NCBI RefSeq assembly: GCF_014207965.1
Contig: NZ_JACHLM010000001.1
Location: 496,001 to 560,000, forward strand
Source of the DNA: Brevundimonas bullata
GTDB taxonomy: Bacteria; Pseudomonadota; Alphaproteobacteria; Caulobacterales; Caulobacteraceae
Direction: 5' to 3'
DNA: 64,000 nt
This document shows, piece by piece, positions 23,296 through 33,636 of the stretch. Positions within the stretch are counted from its first letter, which is position 1; every line of letters begins with the position of its first letter. The notes below the pieces were generated by a model that did not search any database, had not been told where the DNA came from, and worked only from the letters and a program-made list of their open reading frames with translations. The position numbers were made by a program, and so were the translations under genes.

Positions 23296-24414
23296 ATGCG
23301 TGTCGGCGTACCGCGCGAAATCAAGACCAACGAACATCGCGTGGGCCTGACCCCGACCGCCGCGCGCGAATATATCGCCCACGGCCATGAGATCCGCATC
23401 GAGACCGGCGCCGGGCTGGGCGCGGGCTTTACCGACGCCGACTACGTCAAGGCGGGCGCCACCATCGTCGCCGACGCCGAAACCGTCTTCAACGACAGCG
23501 ACATGATCGTGAAGGTCAAGGAACCGCAACCCGTCGAATGGGCGCGGCTGCGCGAAGACCACATCCTCTTCACCTATCTGCACCTGGCCCCCGATCCCGA
23601 GCAGACCAAGGGCCTGCTGGCCTCCAAATGCGCCGCCATCGCCTATGAGACGGTGACCGACAGGAACGGCGGCCTGCCACTGCTGGCGCCCATGTCGGAG
23701 GTGGCCGGGCGCATCGCCGTCTTCTCCGCCGCCGAGACCCTGTTGAAGCACAACGGCGGCATGGGGCTGCTGTTCTGCGGCGTGCCGGGCGTGGCCCCTG
23801 CGCGGGTGCTGGTGTTGGGCGGCGGGGTCGTGGGGCTGAACGCCGCGCGCATGGCCATGGGCCTGGGCGCCGAGGTGGTCGTGCTGGAACGGTCCATCCC
23901 CCGGATGCGCGAGATCGACGAATTGACCGGCGGCCGGGTCATCACCCGCTATTCCTCCATCGGGGCCATCGAGGAGGAACTGGTCAAGGCCGACGTGGTG
24001 ATCGGGGCGGTCCTGGTCCCCGGCGCCGAGGCTCCCACCCTGGTCCGCCGCGATCAGCTGAAATCCATGAAGCCCGGCAGCGTCCTGATCGACGTGGCCA
24101 TCGATCAGGGCGGCTGCTTCGAAACCTCCCGACCGACCACCCACGAAGACCCCACCTATGTCGTCGACGGCGTGGTCCACTACTGCGTCGCCAACATGCC
24201 CGGCGCCGCGCCGCGCACCAGTTCCGAGGCCCTGACCAACGCCACCCTGCCCTTCGGCCTGGCCCTGGCGGACAAGGGTCTGGCGGCCCTGAAGCAGGAC
24301 CCGCATCTGGCGCGCGGCCTGAACGTGCTGAAGGGCGAGATCACCTATCCCGCCGTCGCCGAGGCCCTGGGTCTGCCATGGAGCGACCCCTTCGGCGTCT
24401 GGGCGCGCGGATAA
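23296..24414 (+). CDS. ald: Alanine dehydrogenase
   Basis: 372 residues, normal size. It starts [17 protein letters not shown], the family signature. V-K-V-K-E-P gives the substrate Lys, L-H-L-A the conserved His, and [14 protein letters not shown] the NAD fold. D-V-A-I-D-Q-G-G-C closes the second motif. The enzyme interconverts L-alanine and pyruvate with NAD and ammonia. A single transcription unit as far as seen; no dedicated regulator (such as AldR) lies alongside. Confidence 0.96.
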   Translation: MRVGVPREIKTNEHRVGLTPTAAREYIAHGHEIRIETGAGLGAGFTDADYVKAGATIVADAETVFNDSDMIVKVKEPQPVEWARLREDHILFTYLHLAPDPEQTKGLLASKCAAIAYETVTDRNGGLPLLAPMSEVAGRIAVFSAAETLLKHNGGMGLLFCGVPGVAPARVLVLGGGVVGLNAARMAMGLGAEVVVLERSIPRMREIDELTGGRVITRYSSIGAIEEELVKADVVIGAVLVPGAEAPTLVRRDQLKSMKPGSVLIDVAIDQGGCFETSRPTTHEDPTYVVDGVVHYCVANMPGAAPRTSSEALTNATLPFGLALADKGLAALKQDPHLARGLNVLKGEITYPAVAEALGLPWSDPFGVWARG

Positions 24415-24480
24415 GAGGCCGCTTGCGCTGAACCGGCGAATCCCTGACCGTCCGCCAGGTTGGCTTCGACAGGATTCCAG

Positions 24481-24813
24481 ATGCTTCTGATCGCGTTCAT
24501 GGCAGCCCTGGCCGCACAAGAGGTCGGGGTCCCTGCGACGCCCGCTCCTCCGCCAGCAGAAGTAGCGCCGATCCGCTGGACCCGATCCCCCGGCCTCGAG
24601 ATGCCCGGCAAGGCGCTTCAGGCCAATGTAAGCGGCAGCGCCACGCTTCGCTGCGACTTCGCGGCCGGCACGCCGACGAATTGCGTCATCGTGGCGGAAG
24701 CTCCCGTCGGCTACGGCTTCGGCATCGAAGCCCTGCGCGCCATGCGCACGGCCCGAGCAGAAGCGACCACCAACGGCCATCGCACCTTCAGCTTCGCCTT
24801 TGAAACGCGTTGA
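24481..24813 (+). CDS. Small secreted protein with TonB C-terminal-like fold
   Basis: 110 residues from ATG 24481. A signal peptide (M-L-L-I-A-F-M-A-A-L-A-A) is followed by a Pro-rich linker and a domain with G-S-A-T-L-R-C-D, N-C-V-I-V-A-E-A-P-V-G-Y-G-F-G and A-L-R-A-M-R-T-A-R-A. This strand-helix pattern with two Cys residues matches TonB/energy-transducer C-terminal repeats. It lacks a transmembrane anchor with TonB-box-binding context, so its role is unknown. A TTG at 24460 would add seven residues. Confidence 0.65.
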   Translation: MLLIAFMAALAAQEVGVPATPAPPPAEVAPIRWTRSPGLEMPGKALQANVSGSATLRCDFAAGTPTNCVIVAEAPVGYGFGIEALRAMRTARAEATTNGHRTFSFAFETR

Positions 24814-24831
24814 TGGAGGGGCGGCCTGTAA

Positions 24832-25917
<1,086 letters not shown>

Positions 25918-25968
25918 TCAATCACATGGCCGGATGACGGGGGGCCTCGTGCCCCCTATGTTCGCGCC

Positions 25969-28884
25969 ATGACCGACGCGCCCATCGAATCCGCCGCCCG
26001 CCCCCTGAGCCAGGACGGACCGCCGCCCCGGCTGTGGCTGATCGACGCCTCGGCCTATATCTTCCGCGCCTATCACGCCCTGCCGCCCCTCACCCGAAAG
26101 TCGGACGGCCTGCCCGTCGGCGCGGTGCAGGGCTACTGCAACATGTTGTGGAAGCTGATCCGCGACATGAAGGGTGAGGACGGCCCGACCCATCTGGTCG
26201 CCGTCTTCGACCACTCGGAAAAGACCTTCCGCAACACCCTCTACGATCAATACAAGGCCCACCGTCCGCCGGCGCCCGAGGATCTGGTGCCGCAGTTCCC
26301 CCTGGTGCGTGAGGCGACGGCCGCCTTCGGCGTCCACGGCGTCGAACTGGCCGGCTATGAGGCCGACGACCTGATCGCCACCTATGCCTGCAAGGTCCGC
26401 GACATGGGCGGCGAGGCGGTGATCGTCAGCTCCGACAAGGACCTGATGCAGCTGATCGGCGACGGCGTCGTCATGTACGACCCGATGAAGGACAAACGGC
26501 TGGACGAAGAGGCCGTGTTCGAGAAGTTCGGCGTCACCCCCGACAAGGTGGTCGAGGTCCAGGCCCTGATCGGCGACAGCGTCGACAACGTTCCCGGCGC
26601 CCCCGGTATCGGGCCCAAGACGGCGGCCCAGCTGATCCACGAATACGGCGACCTCGACACCCTGCTGGCCCGCGCGGGCGAGATCAAGCAGCCCAAGCGC
26701 CGCGAGACCCTGATCGCCTTCGCCGATCAGATCCGCCTGTCGCGCGAGCTGGTCAGGCTGACCTGCGACGCCCCGGCGCCCGAGCCCGTCGACGACTTCC
26801 TGATCCGCGATCCCGACCCCGCGGTGCTGTCCGAGTTTCTGGAGCGGATGGAGTTCCGCTCGCTGCTGCGCCGCGTCGGCGACGGCAAGGCGCCGCAAAA
26901 GGAGGGCTCGGCCTTTGCGCGTCAGCCCTCGGCCCCGGTCGCCACGCCGCGCTATGGTCAGACCGAGGTCGCGACGCCGGATCAGGTCCACGACTTCGAC
27001 CGCGACAAGTATGAGTGCGTGCAGACGCTGGAGGATCTGGACCGCTGGATCGCCCGCGCCCGCGCCGCCGGGGTCATCGGCTTCGACACCGAGACCGACG
27101 CCCTGTCGGCCACCCATGCGGGCCTGTGCGGCGTCTCCATTGCAGTCGGCCCGAACGAGGCCTGCTATATTCCACTGACCCACGACCATGAGCCGAGCGG
27201 CGACGCCTCGTTGAGCGGCGGCTTCGACTTCGGTCTGGAACCAGCCCAGGGCGAGGTTCGCGAGCCGCTGACCCAGATCGACAAGCCCACCGCGCTGGAA
27301 CGGCTCAAGACCCTGCTGGAAGACCCGGCGGTGCTGAAGGTCGGCCAGAACATCAAATACGACCTCGCCGTCATGGCCCGGCGCGGCATCCGCGTGTCCC
27401 CGATCGAAGACACCATGCTGATCAGCTACGTCCTCGAAGGCGGGCTGCACGGCCACGGCATGGACGACTTGGCGCGCCTGCACCTCGGCCACGAGACCAT
27501 CCCGTTCAAGAGCGTGGCGGGCACAGGCAAGAGCCAGAAGAGCTTCAAGCACGTCGAGCTGAAGCCGGCGACCTGCTACGCCGCCGAGGACGCGGACGTG
27601 ACCCTGCGGCTCTACAGGCTGCTGAAGCCGCGTCTGGCGACCGAGCGCCTGACCACCGTCTATGAGACGCTGGAGCGCGGCATGCCTGCCGTTCTGGCCG
27701 ACATGGAACTGAACGGGGTGAGGGTCGATCCCGACCGTCTGCGCTCGCTGTCCTCGACCTTCGGCCAGCGCATGGCCGAGCTGGAGGAGCAGGCGCACAA
27801 GTTGGCGGGCCGTCCCTTCAACGTCGGCAGTCCGCGCCAGATCGGCGAAATTCTATTTGGCGAGATGAACCTGCCCGGCGGGAAGAAGACCGCCAGCGGC
27901 CAGTGGGGCACCGAGGCCAGCGTGCTGGAAGAACTGGCCCTGACCCACGACCTGCCGCGCGCCATCCTCGACTGGCGTCAGCTGTCGAAGCTGAAGGGCA
28001 CCTATACCGATGCCCTGGTCGCGGCCTCGGACCCGACGACGCACCGGGTGCATACCTCCTATCAGCTGGCGGCGGCGACGACGGGGCGTCTGGCCTCCAG
28101 CGATCCCAACCTGCAGAACATCCCGATCCGCACCGAGACCGGCCGCCTGATCCGTCAGGCCTTCATCGCCTCGCCGGGCCATGTGTTGATCAGCGCCGAC
28201 TACAGCCAGATCGAGCTGCGGCTGCTGGCCCATATCGGCGACATCCCCGAGCTGAAGCGCGCCTTCAAGGCGGGCCTCGACATTCACGCCGCCACGGCGT
28301 CCGAGATGTTCGGCGTGCCGGTCGAGGGCATGCCCAGCGAGACCCGCCGTCGCGCCAAGGCCATCAATTTCGGCATCGTCTACGGCATCTCGGCCTTCGG
28401 TCTGGCCGCCCAGCTGGGCATCGATCAGGGCGAGGCGGCGGCCTACATCAAGACCTATTTCGAGCGCTTCCCCGGCATCCGCGCCTACATGGACAAGACC
28501 AAGACCTTCGTGAAGGAGCACGGCTTCGTCACCACCGTCTTCGGTCGCCGCATCCACATTCCGGCCATCCATTCCAAGTCGGGCGCCGAGCGTCAGTTCG
28601 GCGAGCGCGCCGCCATCAACGCCCCGATCCAGGGCGCCGCCGCCGACATCATCCGCCGCGCCATGATCCGCATGCCCGCCGCCCTGGCCGAGGCCGGGCT
28701 GAAGACCCGCATGCTGCTGCAGGTCCACGACGAACTGATCTTCGAGGCCCCCGAGGCCGAGGCCGAGCGCGCCCTGGTCGTGGTGCGCAAGATCATGGAA
28801 GGCGCCGCCGACCCCGCCGTGGCCCTCAGCGTGCCTCTGGTGGTCGAGGCCAAGGCCGCCGCCAACTGGGACCAGGCGCACTGA
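25969..28884 (+). CDS. polA: DNA polymerase I
   Basis: 971 residues. The 5' nuclease domain begins L-W-L-I-D-A-S-A-Y-I-F-R-A-Y-H-A and has E-A-D-D-L-I-A-T. A 3'-5' exonuclease domain with I-G-F-D-T-E-T-D-A-L (both acidic residues kept) suggests active proofreading. The polymerase core has S-A-D-Y-S-Q-I-E-L-R (motif A), R-R-R-A-K-A-I-N-F-G-I-V-Y-G (motif B) and L-Q-V-H-D-E-L (motif C). It fills gaps and removes RNA primers. No operon partner; about 50 bp after obgE. Confidence 0.97.
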   Translation: MTDAPIESAARPLSQDGPPPRLWLIDASAYIFRAYHALPPLTRKSDGLPVGAVQGYCNMLWKLIRDMKGEDGPTHLVAVFDHSEKTFRNTLYDQYKAHRPPAPEDLVPQFPLVREATAAFGVHGVELAGYEADDLIATYACKVRDMGGEAVIVSSDKDLMQLIGDGVVMYDPMKDKRLDEEAVFEKFGVTPDKVVEVQALIGDSVDNVPGAPGIGPKTAAQLIHEYGDLDTLLARAGEIKQPKRRETLIAFADQIRLSRELVRLTCDAPAPEPVDDFLIRDPDPAVLSEFLERMEFRSLLRRVGDGKAPQKEGSAFARQPSAPVATPRYGQTEVATPDQVHDFDRDKYECVQTLEDLDRWIARARAAGVIGFDTETDALSATHAGLCGVSIAVGPNEACYIPLTHDHEPSGDASLSGGFDFGLEPAQGEVREPLTQIDKPTALERLKTLLEDPAVLKVGQNIKYDLAVMARRGIRVSPIEDTMLISYVLEGGLHGHGMDDLARLHLGHETIPFKSVAGTGKSQKSFKHVELKPATCYAAEDADVTLRLYRLLKPRLATERLTTVYETLERGMPAVLADMELNGVRVDPDRLRSLSSTFGQRMAELEEQAHKLAGRPFNVGSPRQIGEILFGEMNLPGGKKTASGQWGTEASVLEELALTHDLPRAILDWRQLSKLKGTYTDALVAASDPTTHRVHTSYQLAAATTGRLASSDPNLQNIPIRTETGRLIRQAFIASPGHVLISADYSQIELRLLAHIGDIPELKRAFKAGLDIHAATASEMFGVPVEGMPSETRRRAKAINFGIVYGISAFGLAAQLGIDQGEAAAYIKTYFERFPGIRAYMDKTKTFVKEHGFVTTVFGRRIHIPAIHSKSGAERQFGERAAINAPIQGAAADIIRRAMIRMPAALAEAGLKTRMLLQVHDELIFEAPEAEAERALVVVRKIMEGAADPAVALSVPLVVEAKAAANWDQAH

Positions 28885-28894
28885 TCAGCGTTGA

Positions 28895-28944
28895 GCGTTT
28901 CTCTCTGATCGCTGCAAACTTCTAAAAGAAACGCGCAGCGATCA
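28895..28944. other. Interleaved inverted repeats before the TonB-dependent receptor
   Basis: GCGTTTC (28895-28901) pairs with GAAACGC (28928-28934), and TGATCGCTGC (28906-28915) pairs with GCAGCGATCA (28935-28944). The order 1-2-1'-2' means the two stems exclude each other if simple hairpins form. The second pairing is perfect over 10 bp. It may be a polA terminator, a switch, or operator DNA for the receptor gene. Confidence 0.6.
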
Positions 28945-28986
28945 TGGCTGTTCGGGGTGAAAATTTCGCCTAAACCTTGACTCATT

Positions 28987-29011
28987 GGAACATCACTCCA
29001 AGAACAAGGTT
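28987..29011 (+). promoter_or_regulatory. Weak candidate EcfG-type promoter of the TonB receptor gene
   Basis: GGAAC (28987-28991), 16 bases, GGTT (29008-29011), the same form as the sRNA promoter. It would start transcription at about 29017, right on the GTG start codon, giving a leaderless message. Confidence 0.35.
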
Positions 29012-29016
29012 CAGTT

Positions 29017-31737
29017 GTGAAAAAGAGTCTGCTGCGACTGTCGGTCGCCGCCATCGCCCTGACGGCGGCCGCCCCCGCCTTCGCCAAATCCGCCGCCATC
29101 CAGCCGGAGACCCCCGAGCCCGAAGCCGTCGCCACGGTGGATGAGATCGTCGTCACCGGCTCGCGCATCCGCCGCGTCGATCTGGAGGGCGTCGCCCCCG
29201 TCTCGGTCCTGACCGGCGAGGCCATCGACACGCGCGGCTTCCGCAGCGTCTTCGACGCCCTGAGCCAGGCGACCCAGAACACCGGCTCGGTCCAGGGCGA
29301 GGACTTCGGCGCCACCTTCACCCCGGCGGCCAACGTCATCTCCCTGCGCGGCCTCGGCCCCAATCACACCCTGGTGCTGCTGAATGGGCGGCGGGTGGCG
29401 GAGTATCCGTCGGCCTACAACGGCTCAGTCAATGCGGTGAACCTGGCCAACCTGCCCAACGCCGTGGTCGACCGGATCGAGGTCCTGACAGGGGGCGCCG
29501 GCGCCATCTATGGTTCGGACGCCATCGCCGGGGTGGTCAACATCAAGCTGAAGCAGAAGACCGATGGCTTCGACGCCTCGCTGCGCTATGGCGGCACCGA
29601 ACAGGGCGGCGGCGAAAACTGGCGCGCCCAGTTGTCGGGCGGTCGCAGCTGGGACCGTCTGGATGTGGTCGGCAGCCTGGAATACAGCCAGCGCGACGCC
29701 ATCTTCTGGGGCGACCGGGAGATCAGCCAATCCTACACCCGCTACGCCGAGCCGGGCGCGGTTCCGCCGGCCCTGTTCTCGAACCGCAACCCGATCACCC
29801 GCGCCTATTATGATCCGCCCGCCGGCCTGTGCGAGGGCCTGGGCGGCTTGCAGGGCGGCACGGTCGAGCGCGTGGTCGCGGCCAGCGGCGGCTCCTATTG
29901 CGGCAGCGACGCCTTCTACAGCACCCGCACGATTCAGACGCAGAAGGAGTCGGGCAACGCCTATCTGGGCCTGACCTATCACCTGAACGACGACACCGAG
30001 GTGTTCGGCGAGTTCCTGTACGGCAAGACCCAGGTCGACAACGTCGTGCGCTCGCTGAGCTGGAACAAGACCTTCTGGAACGACACGGCTGGGCGGCTGG
30101 AGACCTGGAACCGGGTGCTGACGCCCGAGGAGACCGGCGGCGCCTTCGGCGTCGGCAACCGCTACGACGAGGAGAACTGGAACGCGGTCCTGGGCGTGCG
30201 CGGCCACATTGGCGACTGGCGCTATGAAGCCGCCTTCAACCGCTCGGAATACGTCAGCGACCAGAGCCGTGTGCGCCTGCTGACCAGGATCGACGACCTG
30301 TTCCTGGGCGCCCGGCAGGGCGTGCGCGACGTGGCCGGCACGACCCAGCCGGTCTACGCCCCCGCCGCCAATCGCCTCTACACGCCCCTGACGCCGGGCG
30401 AGTTCGGCGCCGTGGCCGACCGCTTCACCGACCACAACACCTCCTGGCTGCAGGACTTCACCCTCTCGGTCGACGGCGATCTGTGGCAGCTTCCGGCAGG
30501 GGCTTTGCAGGCCGCCGCCGTGGTCGAGATCGGCGAGCAGGGCTACAGGAACCAGCCCGACGCGCGCCTCAACAACGGCGTCGCCTGGAACGTCGCGGGG
30601 TCGCAGCCCTCGGGCGGCGACCGCAAGCGTCAGGCCGCAGGTCTGGAACTGCGCGTGCCGATCCTGGAGCAGCTGACCGCCACCGTCGCCGGTCGTTATG
30701 ACCGCTACGAATACCGCGGCGAGTCGGTGGACAGCCCGACCTACAGCCTGGGCCTGCAGTACCGTCCGATCCCCAGCCTGATGCTGCGCTCCAGCTACTC
30801 GACTAGCTTCCGCGCCCCGGACATGAACTACATCTTCGCCACGGAGACGCGCGGCTACTATCCCGGCGTGACGGACTATTATCAGTGCCGTCTGGAGGGG
30901 CAGGACTATTCCAGCTGCGACATCCAGTACAACATGGACTTCACGCGCGGCGGCAACGCCGAGTTGCAGCCGGAGAAGGGCAAGTCCTTCACCGCCGGCT
31001 TCGTCTGGACGCCCAGCAAGGCCTTCGACATCCAGTTCGACTATTATGATCTGGAGATCAGCCAGCAGGTGACGTCGCTGAGCGAGGACATCATCCTGCG
31101 CACAGAGGCGGACTGCCGCATCGGCCGCACGCCCAGCGGCGGCACGGTCGATCCGACCTCGGCCCTTTGCCTGAACTACGTCGGGCGGGTGGCGCGCAAT
31201 CCGGCCAGCGCGGCGATCAACCCGAACCAGGTCACGCGCATCACGGTCAACCCGATCAACGCGGCCAGCGAGACGACGCGCGGCTTCGACGCCACCGTCA
31301 ACGCCCGCCACGACTTCGAGCGTTACGGACGGCTGAGCGGCAGCCTGACCTACACCAAGGTGCTGGAACACGAATACCAGCAGTTCGAGGGCGATCCGAC
31401 CTTCGACTATCTGCGCGACCTGTCGCGTCAGTCGGACTGGCGCGACCGCATGTCGGGCAGCGTCACCTGGGAGGCGGGACCGTGGACGACCACCCTCTAC
31501 GGCGTCCGCTACGGGACCATTCCGACCAATGACTATGCCTCGGAACGCGATCCCTACGCCGTGTTCAACGCCAGCGTTCGCTATCGCGTCAACGACAAGG
31601 CCTCGGTCTCGGTGATCATGAACAACATCGCCGACCGCTATCCCGAGGACCGCACCGGCGGCTGGCCGAACTATTCGATCGGCTGGTACGACATCTACGG
31701 CCGTCAGACCTGGGTCCAGCTGGACTACAGCTTCTGA
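29017..31737 (+). CDS. TonB-dependent receptor
   Basis: 906 residues from a GTG. The signal peptide is K-K-S-L-L-R-L-S-V-A-A-I-A-L, ending A-P-A-F-A. The TonB box region and plug follow: D-E-I-V-V-T-G-S-R-I, S-L-R-G-L-G-P-N-H-T-L-V-L-L-N-G-R-R, V-D-R-I-E-V-L-T-G-G-A-G-A-I-Y-G-S-D-A-I-A-G-V-V-N. The barrel ends with a Phe-terminated strand (Q-L-D-Y-S-F). The substrate is unknown; Caulobacterales use many such receptors for glycans and metals. AAGG at 29006-29009 could be a weak ribosome site. No transporter partner lies nearby. Confidence 0.93.
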   Translation: MKKSLLRLSVAAIALTAAAPAFAKSAAIQPETPEPEAVATVDEIVVTGSRIRRVDLEGVAPVSVLTGEAIDTRGFRSVFDALSQATQNTGSVQGEDFGATFTPAANVISLRGLGPNHTLVLLNGRRVAEYPSAYNGSVNAVNLANLPNAVVDRIEVLTGGAGAIYGSDAIAGVVNIKLKQKTDGFDASLRYGGTEQGGGENWRAQLSGGRSWDRLDVVGSLEYSQRDAIFWGDREISQSYTRYAEPGAVPPALFSNRNPITRAYYDPPAGLCEGLGGLQGGTVERVVAASGGSYCGSDAFYSTRTIQTQKESGNAYLGLTYHLNDDTEVFGEFLYGKTQVDNVVRSLSWNKTFWNDTAGRLETWNRVLTPEETGGAFGVGNRYDEENWNAVLGVRGHIGDWRYEAAFNRSEYVSDQSRVRLLTRIDDLFLGARQGVRDVAGTTQPVYAPAANRLYTPLTPGEFGAVADRFTDHNTSWLQDFTLSVDGDLWQLPAGALQAAAVVEIGEQGYRNQPDARLNNGVAWNVAGSQPSGGDRKRQAAGLELRVPILEQLTATVAGRYDRYEYRGESVDSPTYSLGLQYRPIPSLMLRSSYSTSFRAPDMNYIFATETRGYYPGVTDYYQCRLEGQDYSSCDIQYNMDFTRGGNAELQPEKGKSFTAGFVWTPSKAFDIQFDYYDLEISQQVTSLSEDIILRTEADCRIGRTPSGGTVDPTSALCLNYVGRVARNPASAAINPNQVTRITVNPINAASETTRGFDATVNARHDFERYGRLSGSLTYTKVLEHEYQQFEGDPTFDYLRDLSRQSDWRDRMSGSVTWEAGPWTTTLYGVRYGTIPTNDYASERDPYAVFNASVRYRVNDKASVSVIMNNIADRYPEDRTGGWPNYSIGWYDIYGRQTWVQLDYSF

Positions 31738-31902
31738 TGGGGCGGGAGGGGGCGGCCACGCCCCCTCCCCTTTTCCAGACGACGGGCTTTGGTTTCCGGC
31801 AGCATGAGCCTCACCCCCTCCCGACATCCACGACAGCGCCCAAGGTCTCTAGCAGGGGCTTCCAAGGTCGCATCCCACGCCCGCGCCTGCTAGGGCGGGA
31901 CG

Positions 31903-33120
31903 ATGAAGTCTTCAGATCTCGACGTCCTGATCGTCGGCGCCGGCGCGGCCGGCATGATGTGCGCCATCGAGGCGGGCAAGCGCGGTCGCCGCGTGCGCGT
32001 CATCGACCACGCCCGCGCGCCGGGCGAGAAGATCCGCATCTCGGGCGGGGGACGCTGCAACTTCACCAATCTGGGGACCAGCGGGGCGAATTTCCTGAGC
32101 GAGAACCCGCGCTTCGCCCTGTCGGCGCTGAAGCGGTTCACCCAGCACGACTTCCTCAAGATGGTCGAGCGCCATGGCATCGCCTGGCACGAAAAGACCC
32201 TGGGCCAGCTGTTTTGCGACGACAGCGCCAAACAGATCATCCGCATGCTGACGGACGAGATGAAGGCGGCGGGCGTGACCCTGTCGCTGGGCCTCGGCGT
32301 CACCTCCATCGCCCGCAGCGGCGACCGGTTCGAAGTCGCGCTGGACGACGGAACCCGCGTCTCGGCGGCCTCGCTGGTGGTGGCCACCGGCGGCAAGTCC
32401 ATCCCCAAGATGGGCGCGACCGGCTGGGGCTACGACGTCGCGCGCCAGTTCGACCTGCGGCTGACCGAGACGCGGCCAGCGCTCGTCCCCCTGACCTTCG
32501 AGCCGACCCTGCTGGAGCAGCTGGTCCCGCTGGCGGGCGTGGCCGTCGACGCCGTCGTCAAGACGACCCCCACCAACCCGAAAGGCGAGCGGCTCAAGGA
32601 CGTCTCCTTTACCGAAGCCATGCTGTTCACGCACCGGGGCCTATCCGGCCCGTCGATCCTCCAGATCAGCTCCTACTGGCGCGAGGGCGAAGCCATCACC
32701 GTCAACATGGCGCCGAGCGAAGACGTCTCCGCCCGGATGCTGGCGGCCAAGACCGAAAACGGCAAGCAGGCGGTGCATACGGCCCTGGGCCACATCATCC
32801 CGCGCCGTCTGGCCGAGGTCATTTGCGCCCGCGAGGGCCTGGCCGGCAAGCTGGCCGAGGTCGGCGACAAGAAGCTGCGGGCCCTGGATCAGGCGGTCAA
32901 CGCCTGGACCGTCAAGCCGGTCGGCTCGGAAGGCTATCGCACCGCCGAAGTGACCCTGGGCGGGGTCGACACCGCCGCTCTCGACCAGCAGACGATGGAG
33001 GCCAAGACTGTCCCCGGCCTCTTCTTCATCGGCGAGGTGGTCGATGTCACCGGCTGGCTGGGCGGCTATAATTTCCAGTGGGCCTGGTCGTCGGGCTGGG
33101 CCGCCGGGCAGAACTGCTAG
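31903..33120 (+). CDS. NAD(P)/FAD-dependent oxidoreductase, HI0933/YhiN family
   Basis: 405 residues. The FAD-binding start V-L-I-V-G-A-G-A-A-G-M-M-C-A-I-E-A-G, then K-I-R-I-S-G-G-G-R-C-N-F-T-N, is the clear mark of this family. The C-terminal motif E-V-V-D-V-T-G-W-L-G-G-Y-N-F-Q-W-A is also typical. The physiological substrate is unknown. A start two codons in is possible. It stands alone between the receptor and the zinc-ribbon gene. Confidence 0.93.
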   Translation: MKSSDLDVLIVGAGAAGMMCAIEAGKRGRRVRVIDHARAPGEKIRISGGGRCNFTNLGTSGANFLSENPRFALSALKRFTQHDFLKMVERHGIAWHEKTLGQLFCDDSAKQIIRMLTDEMKAAGVTLSLGLGVTSIARSGDRFEVALDDGTRVSAASLVVATGGKSIPKMGATGWGYDVARQFDLRLTETRPALVPLTFEPTLLEQLVPLAGVAVDAVVKTTPTNPKGERLKDVSFTEAMLFTHRGLSGPSILQISSYWREGEAITVNMAPSEDVSARMLAAKTENGKQAVHTALGHIIPRRLAEVICAREGLAGKLAEVGDKKLRALDQAVNAWTVKPVGSEGYRTAEVTLGGVDTAALDQQTMEAKTVPGLFFIGEVVDVTGWLGGYNFQWAWSSGWAAGQNC

Positions 33121-33249
33121 CCTGCGGCGTCTGCGCACGTTGTGAGACCGACGGGGCATCCCTAGCTTCATCCTCAGCGGGACGGGCCCCTCTGGCGCGG
33201 CGAAAGCGGCGCGATGTCGGACCGCATCTTTCGACACTTGAGGATTCCG

Positions 33250-33609
33250 ATGCCCCTATTGATGTGCCCCAACGACAACGCGGCCATGCAGACGCTGGAC
33301 CGCAACGGCGTCCAGTTCGACATGTGCCCGACCTGCCGTGGCGTCTGGCTGGATCGCGGCGAACTGGAAAAGCTGATGGCGAGCGCCGCCGAAGAGGGCC
33401 GCGCCACCGCCCCTCAAGCCGCGCCGCAGCCCACCTATCAGCAGCCGATCCAGCAGCAGCCCCATCAGCAGCCCCATCAGCAGCCATGGGGCGGCGGCCA
33501 GCCTCAGGGTTATCGCGAGCCGCCGCGCTACAAGGACGACGACCGTCACCGCGACGGCGGCTACTACAAAAAGAAAAAGCGGATGGACATCTTCGACATC
33601 TTCGACTGA
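33250..33609 (+). CDS. Zinc-ribbon (zf-TFIIB) domain protein with Gln/Pro/His tail
   Basis: 119 residues from ATG 33250, with GAGGA just before it. Two Cys pairs (M-C-P-N-D near residue 6 and D-M-C-P-T-C-R-G-V-W-L-D-R-G-E-L-E-K-L) form the short zf-TFIIB motif. The middle is a Gln-Pro-His repeat (Q-Q-P-H-Q-Q-P-H-Q-Q-P), and the end is Lys-rich followed by D-I-F-D-I-F-D. Function unknown; such proteins are widespread in proteobacteria. Confidence 0.82.
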   Translation: MPLLMCPNDNAAMQTLDRNGVQFDMCPTCRGVWLDRGELEKLMASAAEEGRATAPQAAPQPTYQQPIQQQPHQQPHQQPWGGGQPQGYREPPRYKDDDRHRDGGYYKKKKRMDIFDIFD

Positions 33610-33636
33610 TCGGCGCCGCGGCTTGGGCGGCCAAAC

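Noticed and set aside
23283..23300. GGAAC just before ald as an EcfG promoter
   Set aside because: The box is only 13 bp from the ATG and has no GTT at the right spacing.
29425..31827. 800-codon open frame antisense to the TonB-dependent receptor
   Set aside because: Same GC-rich shadow effect; no ribosome site or family, while the plus-strand receptor is clear.
31737..33071. Plus-strand frame overlapping the flavoprotein gene
   Set aside because: Arg/Gly/Pro-rich shadow of the FAD-dependent oxidoreductase in another frame.
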